This document shows positions 1-9,900 of a DNA stretch of 64,000 nucleotides, in pieces. The translations under genes were made by a program, and so were the position numbers. Every line of letters starts with the position of its first letter. Within the stretch, counting starts at the first letter, position 1. Source of the DNA: an uncultured Enterorhabdus sp. (GTDB taxonomy: Bacteria; Actinomycetota; Coriobacteriia; Coriobacteriales; Eggerthellaceae); the NCBI GenBank assembly GCA_947649205.1, contig CANSQM010000005.1, positions 1 to 64,000 on the forward strand, written 5' to 3'. The notes beneath the pieces were generated by a model. The model saw nothing but the letters and a program-made list of their open reading frames with translations. It was not told the DNA's origin and ran no database searches.

Positions 1-1
1 C

Positions 2-250
2 GAGGCCCTGGCCGCCCAGGGAGCCGACCTTAGCCTCATGGCCACCCTCGTCGTGGCCGAGCGCGATTCCCGACAGCAGGGCCCTACGACCGAGAACCCC
101 TACTACGCGCCGGATACCATGATGGCCGCCGCCGGGGCGCTGCGTTCGGCTGGGGTGCAGTTCCTCCGCGCAGCGGGCGATGCCACGCCGGCCTATACCG
201 GCGTCCTGGCCGCCGCCACGGCAGGGCAGGATGTGACCGTAGAAGGCTAG
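2..250 (+). CDS. 3' end of a gene, possibly a homocysteine S-methyltransferase family protein (partial)
   Basis: An open frame runs in from the left edge and stops at 248-250, leaving about 82 C-terminal residues. The sequence reads like the end of a TIM-barrel methyltransferase: a Pro-Thr-Thr-Glu-Asn-Pro stretch followed by GVQFLRAAGDATPAYTGVL, which sits where the homocysteine S-methyltransferase family has its final GV-x-GGxxGTTP-type strand and loop. The expected cysteines of that loop are not visible (AAGDATP instead of GGCCGTTP), so this is a family guess, not a firm call. The start and most of the protein lie outside the window. Confidence 0.45.
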   Translation, partial: EALAAQGADLSLMATLVVAERDSRQQGPTTENPYYAPDTMMAAAGALRSAGVQFLRAAGDATPAYTGVLAAATAGQDVTVEG

Positions 251-460
251 GCGCATCTGCCCATCCGAAAACGAACGCCGAGAGCGCTGCTGCCCGTCGC
301 GGTGGTTCGCCCGTCTGCGGCGGGAGGTTTCCGTCTGCGCCGGCGAGCTCCGCATGCGCGGGGCTTGCTGACGCGCCGTCATCTCTCATCGAAAAAACTT
401 CTGTAGTTTTCGGCCGCGTAAAAACACAACTTGTTCGGTTGATCTCGAACGGTTCGGCGA

Positions 461-508
461 GTACTATATGTATCCGCCAAATGAACGAATAAACACAAGA
501 TATAGTGG
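461..508 (+). promoter_or_regulatory. Tandem NrdR-type boxes upstream of nrdD
   Basis: ACACAAGATATAGTGG at 493-508 matches the known NrdR box (ACACWATATATWGTGT) at 14 of 16 positions. A weaker copy containing TACTATATGTAT lies at 461-476, exactly 32 bp (three helical turns) upstream, which is the spacing usual for paired NrdR boxes. NrdR is the ATP/dATP-sensing repressor of ribonucleotide reductase genes. The nrdR gene itself is not in this window. Confidence 0.7.
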
Positions 509-584
509 TTCAGTTGGTTGATAACCGGTGGAAAGCCTGTGGGCAAAACAAGGCGAAACATCGGTTTACCTCTTAGGAAGCATC

Positions 585-619
585 GAAGTCCGACGATGGG
601 GAAAACATTGTCGGACTTC
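585..619 (+). promoter_or_regulatory. Strong hairpin in the nrdD 5' leader
   Basis: GAAGTCCGAC at 585-594 pairs perfectly with GTCGGACTTC at 610-619. The stem can extend inward by four more pairs including one G-U, leaving a short purine-rich loop. There is no T-run after it, so it is not a classical terminator. It lies about 60 bp before the nrdD start, downstream of the NrdR-type boxes, and may act in the mRNA leader. The rest of 251-677 shows no gene. Confidence 0.5.
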
Positions 620-677
620 CGTATGTTGTGGTTGGCAAGGCGCGGCAACGCGGCACAAGAAAGGAAGTACAGCGGTT

Positions 678-3011
678 ATGCTCAAGACCATTATCAAGCG
701 CGACGGGCGCACGGCGGAGTTCCACCCCCAGAAGATCGCCGATGCGGTGGAGAAGTCGTTCCAGGCCTGTGCGGCCATGCAGGATCGCGCCACCGCCGAG
801 CAGATCGCCGCGACGGTCGTCGAGAAGCTTGAGAGCGGCGCCATCGAGGGCACGCCCACGGTGGAAGGCGTGCAGGATCTCGTGGAGGAGACCCTCATCG
901 AGTCCGGCTTCGTGCAGACCGCCAAGGCCTACATCCTGTACCGTGCCGAGCGCAGCCGCGTGCGCGACGTGAACTCCCGTCTCATCCAGACTTTGAAGGA
1001 CATCACCTTCTCCAAGGCCGCCGACTCCGACATGAAGCGCGAGAACGCCAACATCGATGCTGACACCGCCATGGGTACCATGCTGAAGTACGGCTCGGAA
1101 TCCGCCAAGCAGTTCTACGAGATGTGCGTCATCGACCCGCGCTACGCCAAGGCCCACCGCGAGGGCGACATCCACATCCACGACATGGACTTCTACACCC
1201 TGACCACCACCTGCTGCCAGATCGAGCTGCGCAAGCTGTTCAAGGGCGGATTCTCCACCGGCCACGGCGTGCTGCGCGAGCCCAACGACATCTCCAGCTA
1301 CGCGGCCCTGGCCTGCATCGCCATCCAGTCGAACCAGAACGACCAGCACGGCGGCCAGTCCGTCTGCGACTTCGACTACGGCCTGGCCGTGGGTGTGGGC
1401 AAGACCTTCCGTCGCCTGTTCAAGAAGCACGCCGCCGAGGCCATCGACCTCTTGACCGACATCGAGGACGACCGTGCCTTCGCCGAGAACCTGCTGGCCT
1501 CCGTAGAGGCCGAGACCGGTACCACCGCCAGCCTGGAGATGGATCCGGCCTTCCGCGCCGCGGTCATCGCCGGCATCGTGGCCGCCGGGGCCGACGAGGC
1601 CACGGCCGAGCGCGTGGTGGCCTACGCCGAGAAGAACGCCTCTCGCGACACCGACCGCCAGACCTTCCAGGCCATGGAGGCCCTGGTGCACAACTTGAAC
1701 ACCATGCACTCCCGCGCCGGCGCCCAGACGCCCTTCAGCTCGGTGAACTACGGTATGGACACCAGCCCCGAGGGCCGCATGGTCATCAAGAACATGCTGC
1801 TGGCCACCGAGGAGGGCCTGGGCTCCGGCGAGACTCCCATCTTCCCCGTGCAGATCTTCCGCGTGAAGGAGGGTGTGAACTACAACCCGGAGGATCCGAA
1901 CTACGACCTGTTCAAGCTGGCCATGCACTGCTCGGCCAAGCGCCTGTTCCCGAACTTCAGCTTCCTGGACGCGCCGTTCAACGCCCAGTACTACAAGGGC
2001 ACGCCGGAGACTGAGATCGCCTACATGGGCTGCCGCACCCGCGTCATGGGCAACGTGTACGACCCCGACCGCGAGGTCACGCCCGGCCGCGGCAACCTGT
2101 CCTTCACCTCCATCAACCTGCCCCGCCTGGCCATTCGCGCCAAGGGCGACATCGACCTGTTCTTCGACCTGCTCGATTCCAAGCTGCAGCTGGTGACCGG
2201 CCAGCTCGACGAGCGCTTCGAGATTCAGGCCCGCAAGCACGTGTACAACGCGCCGTTCCTCATGGGCCAGGGCGTGTGGATCGATTCCGAGAAGCTCTCG
2301 CCCACCGACGTGCAGCGCGACGTGCTGAAGCACGGCACCCTGACCACCGGCTTCATCGGCCTGGCCGAGTGCCTGGTGGCCCTCACCGGCCAGCATCACG
2401 GCCAGTCGCCTGAGGCCCAGCGCCTCGGCCTGGAGATCGTGGGCCACATGCGCTCCTACTGCGACCGCATCTCCCAAGAGCGCGGCATGAACTACTCGCT
2501 CATCGCCACCCCGGCCGAGGGCCTGTCCGGCCGCTTCGTGCGCATCGACCGCGAGCGCTACGGCGTCATCCCCGGCGTGACCGATCGCGACTACTACACC
2601 AACGGCTTCCACGTGCCGGTGTACTACGACATCTCCGCCTACGACAAGATCGCCCTGGAGGCGCCCTACCACGCGCTCACCAACGGCGGCCACATCAGCT
2701 ACATCGAGCTGGACGGCGACCCGTCGGACAACCTGGAGGCCTTCGAGAGCGTCATCCGCTACATGAAGGACTGCGGCATGGGCTACGGTTCGGTGAACCA
2801 CCCCGTGGACCGCGACCCGGTGTGCGGCTACAACGGCATCATCGAGGACGTGTGCCCGAAGTGCGGCCGCTCCGAGGACGCCCACAACCAGCCCTTCGAG
2901 CGCATTCGCCGCATCACCGGCTACCTGGTGGGCACCCTGGATCGCTTCAACGACGCCAAGCGCGCCGAGGAAAGCCAGCGCGTGAAGCACGACGTGCCCG
3001 CCGGCGAGTAA
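678..3011 (+). CDS. nrdD: Anaerobic (class III) ribonucleoside-triphosphate reductase
   Basis: Reduces ribonucleoside triphosphates to deoxy forms in the cytoplasm without oxygen, using a glycyl radical. The 777-residue product has an N-terminal ATP-cone (IIKRDGRTAEFHPQKIADAV, residues about 4-95), the class III catalytic barrel, a Cys-rich metal site near residues 715-735 (CGY...CPKCG) and the C-terminal glycyl-radical segment RRITGYLVGTLDRFNDAK. The start at 678 is chosen because AAAGGAAG lies just upstream and the ATP-cone begins there; the frame is open further upstream. The activase gene nrdG does not follow but lies at 27.4 kb. Only three cysteines are seen in the metal motif, whose first position is Asp (DPVCGY). 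Likely NrdR-regulated. Confidence 0.97.
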   Translation: MLKTIIKRDGRTAEFHPQKIADAVEKSFQACAAMQDRATAEQIAATVVEKLESGAIEGTPTVEGVQDLVEETLIESGFVQTAKAYILYRAERSRVRDVNSRLIQTLKDITFSKAADSDMKRENANIDADTAMGTMLKYGSESAKQFYEMCVIDPRYAKAHREGDIHIHDMDFYTLTTTCCQIELRKLFKGGFSTGHGVLREPNDISSYAALACIAIQSNQNDQHGGQSVCDFDYGLAVGVGKTFRRLFKKHAAEAIDLLTDIEDDRAFAENLLASVEAETGTTASLEMDPAFRAAVIAGIVAAGADEATAERVVAYAEKNASRDTDRQTFQAMEALVHNLNTMHSRAGAQTPFSSVNYGMDTSPEGRMVIKNMLLATEEGLGSGETPIFPVQIFRVKEGVNYNPEDPNYDLFKLAMHCSAKRLFPNFSFLDAPFNAQYYKGTPETEIAYMGCRTRVMGNVYDPDREVTPGRGNLSFTSINLPRLAIRAKGDIDLFFDLLDSKLQLVTGQLDERFEIQARKHVYNAPFLMGQGVWIDSEKLSPTDVQRDVLKHGTLTTGFIGLAECLVALTGQHHGQSPEAQRLGLEIVGHMRSYCDRISQERGMNYSLIATPAEGLSGRFVRIDRERYGVIPGVTDRDYYTNGFHVPVYYDISAYDKIALEAPYHALTNGGHISYIELDGDPSDNLEAFESVIRYMKDCGMGYGSVNHPVDRDPVCGYNGIIEDVCPKCGRSEDAHNQPFERIRRITGYLVGTLDRFNDAKRAEESQRVKHDVPAGE

Positions 3012-3039
3012 CGCGGCGCCGAACATCTCGCGCACCCCT

Positions 3040-3073
3040 GAGGGCCGTCATTATGACGGCCCTCTTTGTTTTT
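3040..3073 (+). terminator. Rho-independent terminator of nrdD
   Basis: GAGGGCCGTCA (3040-3050) and TGACGGCCCTC (3054-3064) form a perfect 11-bp stem with a 3-nt loop, followed by TTTGTTTTT. It begins 29 bp after the nrdD stop. Confidence 0.9.
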
Positions 3074-3129
3074 CCTCGAGAAAAGGCATAGTCGGCTGAG
3101 AATCGGGCATTTTAAGGGATTCTGCAATA

Positions 3130-3175
3130 TGATAGGATAACCTATCAAAATGTTAAATCTAACAAAATGATAGGT
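3130..3175 (+). promoter_or_regulatory. Nested inverted repeats upstream of the DUF4143 ATPase gene
   Basis: TGATAGG (3130-3136) and CCTATCA (3141-3147) form a 7-4-7 inverted repeat. TGTTA (3151-3155) pairs with TAACA (3160-3164). ACCTATCA (3140-3147) also pairs with TGATAGGT (3168-3175), so the TGATAGG word occurs three times in 46 bp. This AT-rich patch ends 21 bp before the chosen start codon. It is probably an operator overlapping the promoter. Confidence 0.5.
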
Positions 3176-3196
3176 TTATTGCCGAGGGAGCTACCG

Positions 3197-4375
3197 ATGT
3201 ACGAGAGGTCTATTGTCTCTGTTTTGTCGAAGCGCATGGAAGAGCCGCGTCGTTTTATCCAAATCGTGATAGGGCCGCGCCAAACGGGGAAGAGCACGGC
3301 GGTCTCTCAGGCACTCGCACGCGTGGGCGCTGCAAAAGTCTCGGCATCCTTCGATAGGCCACGCGACCGGACCGCAAGAAGGCTTGAGGGGGTCTGGAAC
3401 GAGGCGCGCCGTTTTCTTCGTGATGAGCCCGAGGTGATCTTGTCCCTCGATGAGATCCAGAAGGTGCCTGATTGGTCATCAACAGTGAAGGCTCTTTGGG
3501 ATGAGGATACGAGGGAGGGGCGCAATGTAAAGGTCGTTCTCACGGGCTCATCGGCTCTTACGCTCCAAAGCGGCATGGCCGAGTCTTTGAAGGGGAGGTT
3601 CGAGGAGATACCCTCGACACAATGGACCTATGCTGAGTGTCGCGAGGCGTTCGGCTTCTCGCTCGACCAGTTTCTCTTTTTCGGAGGCTACCCCGGGGCA
3701 GCGGCATTTATTGACGATGTGGACCGATGGTTCGCCTACATGCATAGCTCCATCATCGAGCCCACTATTACGCAAGACGTTCTGGAAATGGAAACGGTGA
3801 AGAAGCCCGCCCTCCTTCGTGCCCTTTTTGAAACGGGCGCCCTTTATTCTGCGCAGGAAATATCCTATCGGAAACTGCTCGGTCAACTAGATGACAAGGG
3901 GAACACCGAAACGGTGGCGCACTACCTGGATCTTCTCGATCATGCCGGCTTGTTGTCCGGTCTCAAGAAATACGATGAGAAGATTCTCCGCTCGAAAACG
4001 AGCTCGCCGCGGCTCCTCGTCCACGATACCTCCCTGATGACGGCAGCTTACGAGCAGGATTGGGAGCAGCTCATCTCGATGCCCGACCAGCGCGGTCATC
4101 TTGTCGAGACGGCAGTGGGGGCCTATCTTCTGGCCCGTTCCAAGACCGAACGTTTTGCGCTTCGTTGGTGGCGCGAGCGAAACGACGAGGTCGATTTCGT
4201 GATAACCAAGGGCACAAGGCGCACGGCCATCGAGGTGAAGAGCGGACGCCACCGTCGGGCCCTGGGGGTTGGCACATTCGTCGAGCGCTATCCGGGCACC
4301 TATGCGCTCGTGGTCGGAACCGACGGGTGCACGTTGGAGGACTTTCTGTCAGGAAACGTCTCCCTTTTCCAATAG
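3197..4375 (+). CDS. AAA-family ATPase with DUF4143 C-terminal domain
   Basis: A 392-residue predicted cytoplasmic ATPase of the AAA_14/DUF4143 type. A Walker A motif GPRQTGKST lies near residue 25, a Walker B-like ILSLDEIQ near residue 85 and a sensor segment VVLTGSS near 115. The C-terminus carries EVDFVITKG...AIEVKSG, the D-x(n)-E-x-K arrangement of PD-(D/E)XK nuclease folds that is usual in DUF4143. The start at 3197 is preferred over 3167 because GAGGGAG lies 6 bp before it. Base composition is clearly less GC-rich than nrdD, which suggests transfer. The biological role of this widespread family is unknown; mobile or selfish behaviour has been suspected. A second, unrelated-in-detail member lies at 48805-50118. 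Confidence 0.85.
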   Translation: MYERSIVSVLSKRMEEPRRFIQIVIGPRQTGKSTAVSQALARVGAAKVSASFDRPRDRTARRLEGVWNEARRFLRDEPEVILSLDEIQKVPDWSSTVKALWDEDTREGRNVKVVLTGSSALTLQSGMAESLKGRFEEIPSTQWTYAECREAFGFSLDQFLFFGGYPGAAAFIDDVDRWFAYMHSSIIEPTITQDVLEMETVKKPALLRALFETGALYSAQEISYRKLLGQLDDKGNTETVAHYLDLLDHAGLLSGLKKYDEKILRSKTSSPRLLVHDTSLMTAAYEQDWEQLISMPDQRGHLVETAVGAYLLARSKTERFALRWWRERNDEVDFVITKGTRRTAIEVKSGRHRRALGVGTFVERYPGTYALVVGTDGCTLEDFLSGNVSLFQ

Positions 4376-4426
4376 CGCAGAAGCTTCAGGCAATGTGCAA
4401 CTGCCTCGTGTCGGACAGATGGCCGC

Positions 4427-6001
4427 TTACAGGTTGTCGAAGGCGTCGCGAACGAGAGAGATAAGCTGGTCTCGTGAGTGCACATCAAGCTTCACGTATA
4501 TCTTGTGGGTGTGAGTGCGAACCGTGCTCACGGTGATAGAAAGCTGGGAGGCGATCTCCTGCGGCGTGCGGTTGCGGGACAATTCAAGCAGCAGCTCCCT
4601 CTCTCGGTCGGAGAGCATCGCGCGCTTTCCGACGATCTCGCAGGCTTCCTCCCAGGGCCGCTCGCTTTTCCTCGTCTGAAGTTTGTTACGCTCGCGCATG
4701 AGGACATCACGAATATTGAGCTGATTTGCCCCCGAAGCCTCAAGAATCTCATCAAGGTCTTTCTCAGTGAACACCAACACGAAGCAGCCGAGTATGAGCG
4801 CGATCAGCAGGACAGCGAAGGGCGTTCCGATACCGTCGGGGTTTGCGCCCAGCTTATCGAACACGTTCCAATAGCCGTACAGGTAGCCCACGCCAAGCCC
4901 CATGTTGGCAAACCCTTCCCCCAGCCCAAATACGAGTACGGGCGAGAAGCCTCCCGATTTCGCTACGAAGGAGAGCAGGCACCACACGATAAGGCTGTTA
5001 ACGCTGGAAAGGGCTGCTGTGAACACCAGGGGGAGGGCGGTGTGCAGGTTGAGGAGCGGAAGGGCGGCAACGACAAGGGCAAGAGCGGCCATGCACAGCA
5101 GATACAGCCGACCAAAGCCGACGCTTTTAAGAAAGAAGAGGGCGGCGCAAATAAGCAGGATTGCGAACGTGAGGCGCAGGAGCATGGCTTGCTGGGAGTT
5201 AAGTTGATGCACGTCAGGCGGTTGGTCGAGCATGAAGAAGTTGCGAACGATGGACGACACCGCCGAGAAGACGCATACAGCGACCATGAGCTTGATCATG
5301 AGGGGGAGCGCCTTGAAAAAGAGCGGCACGGTAAGAAGGTCGTTCCCGGGAGCAATGCTTTCCTTGCCAGCTTCTTCAGGAAGAGAGGCAAGACCGACGA
5401 CTACCACGGGCAGCAAAACTACCGAGAGCAGATTGCTGAGCGGAGGGCCGTCGGGAACGGGAGTAAACCAGCTGTTGCCGATGACGAGGTAGAAGATAAT
5501 GGCCACGAGTAGTTCGGAGAGCGCCGCGTAAAGGAAAACCTTGCTGGGCTCCAGATGGGCGTACAGCCTGGCAACGAACAAGGTGAGCAGTCCGAGCCCG
5601 ATGCCGACGAAGATACTGCCGCCTTGGAACAGGATCGAGGAAGGGCCCCAGAGCGCGAGAAAGCGCGGCCCGCTTGCGATAAGCAGCAAAACGCCGACAA
5701 CGCACATGCCCGCTATCAGCAAAGACGCGCGGCGCCATTGAAAGAAGCGAGCGAGCTTTTGCTGGAAGAAAGCACCAGCGATAAGCACTGCAGCCGAAAC
5801 AAGATACACATGCATGGCTACATCAATGGCAGCCAGATTCCCGGCATCAGTGACGGTCATCCATGCTCCGAAGTCAACGACGAGGTAAGTCCAAGCGAGC
5901 AAAACTCCCAAGGAGAAATAGCGCAAGTTGGGCCAGAGGGTTACTAGGGATGTGCCAGCAGATGCTAGACATCTCTTTGCCCCAGTACTGGAATCTGCCA
6001 C
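4427..6001 (-). CDS. LuxR-family regulator with an N-terminal multi-helix membrane domain
   Basis: About 524 residues: roughly twelve hydrophobic helices up to about residue 400, then a cytoplasmic linker and a C-terminal LuxR-type helix-turn-helix (LSDRERELLLELSRN, TPQEIASQLSITVSTVRTH, KIYVKLDVHSRDQLISLV). A GTG start at 6001 is chosen because GGAGGG lies 7 bp before it; a TTG 57 bp upstream lacks such a site. This membrane-LuxR architecture is typical of Eggerthellaceae, where such genes sit beside reductase operons. It is divergent from the molybdoenzyme operon starting at 6194, which it probably controls in response to a substrate outside the cell or in the membrane. The ligand is unknown. 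Three more genes of this design occur in the window. Confidence 0.85.
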   Translation of the reverse strand: MADSSTGAKRCLASAGTSLVTLWPNLRYFSLGVLLAWTYLVVDFGAWMTVTDAGNLAAIDVAMHVYLVSAAVLIAGAFFQQKLARFFQWRRASLLIAGMCVVGVLLLIASGPRFLALWGPSSILFQGGSIFVGIGLGLLTLFVARLYAHLEPSKVFLYAALSELLVAIIFYLVIGNSWFTPVPDGPPLSNLLSVVLLPVVVVGLASLPEEAGKESIAPGNDLLTVPLFFKALPLMIKLMVAVCVFSAVSSIVRNFFMLDQPPDVHQLNSQQAMLLRLTFAILLICAALFFLKSVGFGRLYLLCMAALALVVAALPLLNLHTALPLVFTAALSSVNSLIVWCLLSFVAKSGGFSPVLVFGLGEGFANMGLGVGYLYGYWNVFDKLGANPDGIGTPFAVLLIALILGCFVLVFTEKDLDEILEASGANQLNIRDVLMRERNKLQTRKSERPWEEACEIVGKRAMLSDRERELLLELSRNRTPQEIASQLSITVSTVRTHTHKIYVKLDVHSRDQLISLVRDAFDNL

Positions 6002-6193
6002 GGTCTCACCCTCCCTCGTTCGTAGCTCAATGATGGCCGTTCGGGCGTTTTGGCGCAATACACAAATCTTATGTACAGCAGATAGATGCAGGTGCAGAGC
6101 AGAAAAAGCGAAAAATCATATAGCTGTTCGTAGGGAGTGCCTGCCTGTCTTTTGTACTTTGCCGTTGTTGGTAGCTCGGCAAGGAGGCCTGGC

Positions 6194-6874
6194 GTGGAAG
6201 AGAGGGACTCAGCTATGGAGGAGCAGCGAAGAGGGAAAGCATTCGAAAGTAATGACGAAGAGCGTCGCGCGAAGGCCGACGTGCTGTTTCGCCATAACCC
6301 TGGGTACCGCCAAACATTCCTCGCTATTCTCAAGGCGTGCGAGCGCGAACCCCAGGCTCTATCCGATTTAGAGGAGATGGTGGCCGCCGGTCCCGGTTAT
6401 GAGAAGCTCCGGCAGCCCCCGTTTTTCCCTATTTCCTGGTTGCACGAGGCGGGGTGTCTGGAGGAGCAATACCTTGATCACGAAGGCCGCCTTTATCGTG
6501 CTTCCGATGTGGAAGATCTCACCGAAGATGAGCTGGATGATCTGGTGGCCACTACGGCCTACGAAACGACAGAGGCAGGCTTGGCAGTGCGAGAGCTGTT
6601 CAGTCCCGCGCGCAAGCTCACGGCGCTGCTTGATGACGAGCCCGATCGTGCTGACCTGTATCAGGAGCTTCTTGACTATCTCCAGGAGAAGAAGAGCTTT
6701 GCCCAAATCGAGGTGCTCATTCGTGGTCGCGATGAGCTTATCACTACGGCACGCGATGGTGTGAAGCTGCAACCGAGCCTGTTCGTTGACAAGCTTGAGG
6801 CGGCCGGGGTCATTGCTTACGACGGTGGATGGCAAATCACCTCCGAGGGAAAGGAGCTTCTGAAGACAGCGTAA
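6194..6874 (+). CDS. Uncharacterised protein heading the molybdoenzyme operon
   Basis: A 226-residue soluble, acidic protein with no signal peptide or membrane helix. I do not recognise a named family. The segment LSDLEEMVAAGPGYEKL and the C-terminal FVDKLEAAGVIAYDGGWQIT, TSEGKELLKT resemble winged-helix folds, so two small wHTH-like domains are possible. The GTG start at 6194 is chosen because AAGGAGG lies 6 bp upstream. It lies 46 bp before the catalytic subunit and in the same direction, so it is probably co-transcribed and could be an assembly or regulatory factor. The function is unproven. Confidence 0.7.
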   Translation: MEERDSAMEEQRRGKAFESNDEERRAKADVLFRHNPGYRQTFLAILKACEREPQALSDLEEMVAAGPGYEKLRQPPFFPISWLHEAGCLEEQYLDHEGRLYRASDVEDLTEDELDDLVATTAYETTEAGLAVRELFSPARKLTALLDDEPDRADLYQELLDYLQEKKSFAQIEVLIRGRDELITTARDGVKLQPSLFVDKLEAAGVIAYDGGWQITSEGKELLKTA

Positions 6875-6920
6875 AGGCGAATCAAACGGAACGAAACGGA
6901 CCTAGAGGAGAGGAAAACCC

Positions 6921-9900
6921 ATGAGAGAAAAGTCCCTGTCCCGCCGTGGCTTCGTAGGGGCTGCGGCCGTTGCCGGGGCGGCCGCCGCTTTTGGCGGCGC
7001 GCTTTCAGGCTGCACGGCGAAGCAGGCGTCCAGCGAGGCGAACCTTTCGGAAACGGGGGGCGAGGAGGCCCTGAGCATTCCGAAGTACGACTTCTATACG
7101 ACAAGCTGCCATGGCTGCATCACCACCTGCCCCATGAAGGTGTACATGGAAGACGGCGTGGTGCGTAAGATCGAGGGTCATCCCGCGGGGGCCGAGAACC
7201 AAGGTTCGGCCTGCGTAAAAGCGCTGAACCAAATTCACACGTGCTACAGTCCCCGCCGCGTTCTCTATCCCATGCGCCGCACGGGCGCTCGGGGCGCCGA
7301 GAACATGGCCTTCGAGCGTGTCACTTGGGATGAGGCCATTGAAGAAGCTAGTAGCAAGTGGCTTGAGATCTTCGAGAAGTACGGCACTTATTCTATGCTG
7401 TCCACCACCGGTGGCGGCGGCGCCTACGTACCGGCTCCCATGCTTCCGACGGTTTCCGCGTCGTGCTATTCTCCCAACGCCTTCGAGCCTGGCGCCGCAC
7501 AGTGCTTTCTTCCCCGTGTGTGCGTTACGCAGCTCATGGGCTTCAAGATGAGCGACTCTATCGCCGACAATGAGGTGCGCGAGCCCTTCAAGGGGTTTAG
7601 CAAGGCCGACCGTGAGGCGGGCATCACCAACGACTGCGAGGTGCTGGTGCTGTGGGGCACGCAACCGTCCTCGTCTCAGACGGCCAAGGCCGGACGCGCC
7701 ATGGCCGAGCTGCGCGCGAATGGCTGCAAGACCATCGTCGTCGATCCTATGCTCACCCCTGACGCGGCGAAGGCCACCATCCATCTGCCGCTGCGCCCCG
7801 GCTCCGATTGCGCTCTGGCGCTCTCGTGGTACCGCTATATCTTCGAGAACAAGCTGTACAACGAGGAGTTCACCAAGTATTGGACTAACCTGCCCTGTGT
7901 GATTGACCCCGACACGCTGCTGCCCCTCTTGGCCACTGACGTGTTCGACGGATATACGCCCACCACGCCCGAGGACACTCCGGTGTATGTGTGCATTGAT
8001 GAGGCGACGGGGGAGGCAGCTCCGCTGCCGTATGGGATGCCGGAGGACGTGGGGGTAAACCCCAGCGTGTTCGGTGAGGTGCCCATCAACGGCAAAGCCT
8101 GCAAGACCGCCGGCCAGTACTACAAGGAGGAGGCCGAGCCCTGGACTTTGGAGAAGACGGCCCAGTTCTGCTGGCTTGATGCCAACAAGATCGAGGAGGC
8201 CATCAAGCTGTACGTGTCGCCGTACCAAAACGGATCCGATGGCGGTGGTGGCATCGGTCATGGTGTCGCGACCGACATGATGGAGTGCTCGAGCCAAGCG
8301 CCTCTTGGCACGGCGGGACTCGATTCCATCATGGGCTACGTGCAGAAGCCCGGCTGTGCCCTTACTCTCACCGGCATCGGCGCCGGTGGCCCAGGCGGCG
8401 GAATGGGCGGCGATCAGGCGACGCTCGATGCCACGAACAAATGGGGCAAGTGCATCGCCGATGGCGTTCAGCCGCGTCCCACTCAGGGCGAGACGACCGA
8501 CTTCGGCATCGGCTACACCATGGGCGCCACCGAGGAGGCCAATCGTGCCAACTACGAGTCCTACGCCAGTCCGGAGCAGGACTGCTTCCAGCAAATCGTT
8601 CTCGATCGACTGGGAGTGTCGAATCATCGCGGTCTTGCCCATTGGTATCAGTCCCATATTCCGGCGGTGCGCCAGGCAGTTGAGACCGGCGAGCCGTGGC
8701 GCCCGCGCGCTTGGCTTGACACTTCGGGCAACAAGTTCGCCATGCTGGGCAGCGCCGGTGCTTGGTACAACGCGGCGCTGGAGAACGTGGAATACGTTGT
8801 GCACCAGTATCCGCATTTCACCTCCTTCGACGCCGAGCTGACCGACATGTTCTTCCCCACCGAGGAGTGGCTGGAAATGTGGAACCCCGGCAGCTCCCAG
8901 CTGAACATCGAGACTCCTTGCGGCTCCCTCATCCACCTCGGCGAGGCCGTGGACACGGGCCGCCCCTACTCTCGTTTCCTGGAGGCCTTCTACGAGAAAG
9001 CCAATCAGAAGCTCGACTCCATCGTGTTCAATGGCACGGGTCAGACCCTCGCTGAGATCGGCGTGCAGTTCCCGCTCGTACAGATCCGCTCCGGTTCCGA
9101 CGAGTCTAACAAGCAGCAGCGCCTCCGGCAGGGTGCCTCCATACTGGGCATCGAGGTGGCCGAAGGCGAGTCTGTCACCGAGGATCAGTATCGCGAGGCT
9201 TGGAAAAACAATCCGGTCTACAAGGTGAGCACGCCCTCCGATGAGTACTGGACCTACGGCCATTACCTGGTGCTTGCCAACGACGGGCTCCCCTACGGCT
9301 TCCCTACGGTGTCTCGCAAGGTCGAGGTGTACTGTACGGCTATGGTGCGTCTGGGCCAGACCGGTTTCCCCTACAACTGGCCGAAGGGCTTCGATGCCCC
9401 CGTCGATTCGCGCATCGCGAATTTCCACGGCACCTATGCGCCCATCTGCGTGGTTCCGAAGGCCAAGGAAACGCCGGACGTGGGAGAGGGCTTCGAGGAC
9501 TTCGTCATGGATCCCGACCCTGATTTCCCCTTGGCGCTCACCTCGGGCCGCCGCGTCTTCTTCCATCACGGCACCATGCGCCACGCGCCCTATTCCCGCG
9601 AGCTGTATCCGGTGCCCTTCGCTTACCTGAACCCCGAGACGGCGGCAGAGTACGGTATTGGGGACGGGGATTGGATCGAGGTTTCCTCTCGCCGCACCCA
9701 GGGCGCCGACTACGATCCGTCGAAGGCGGGCACCGAGCGTTCCTACGCGGGGGAGAAGGAGCAGAACACCAAGACGGCCGAGCCCATCCGCACGGTGGCC
9801 TATGTGACTCAGATGGTGGCGCCCAAGGTCATCTTCATGGAGCGCTTCTGGAACCCCGAGTGCTTCGACAACTCCCAAGAGACCAAGACCGGCGGCTGGG

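Noticed and set aside
573-3035. Very long open frame on the minus strand opposite nrdD
   Set aside because: It is the antisense shadow of a GC-rich gene. Its composition is Val/Gly/Leu/His-rich without domains, and nrdD on the other strand is certain.
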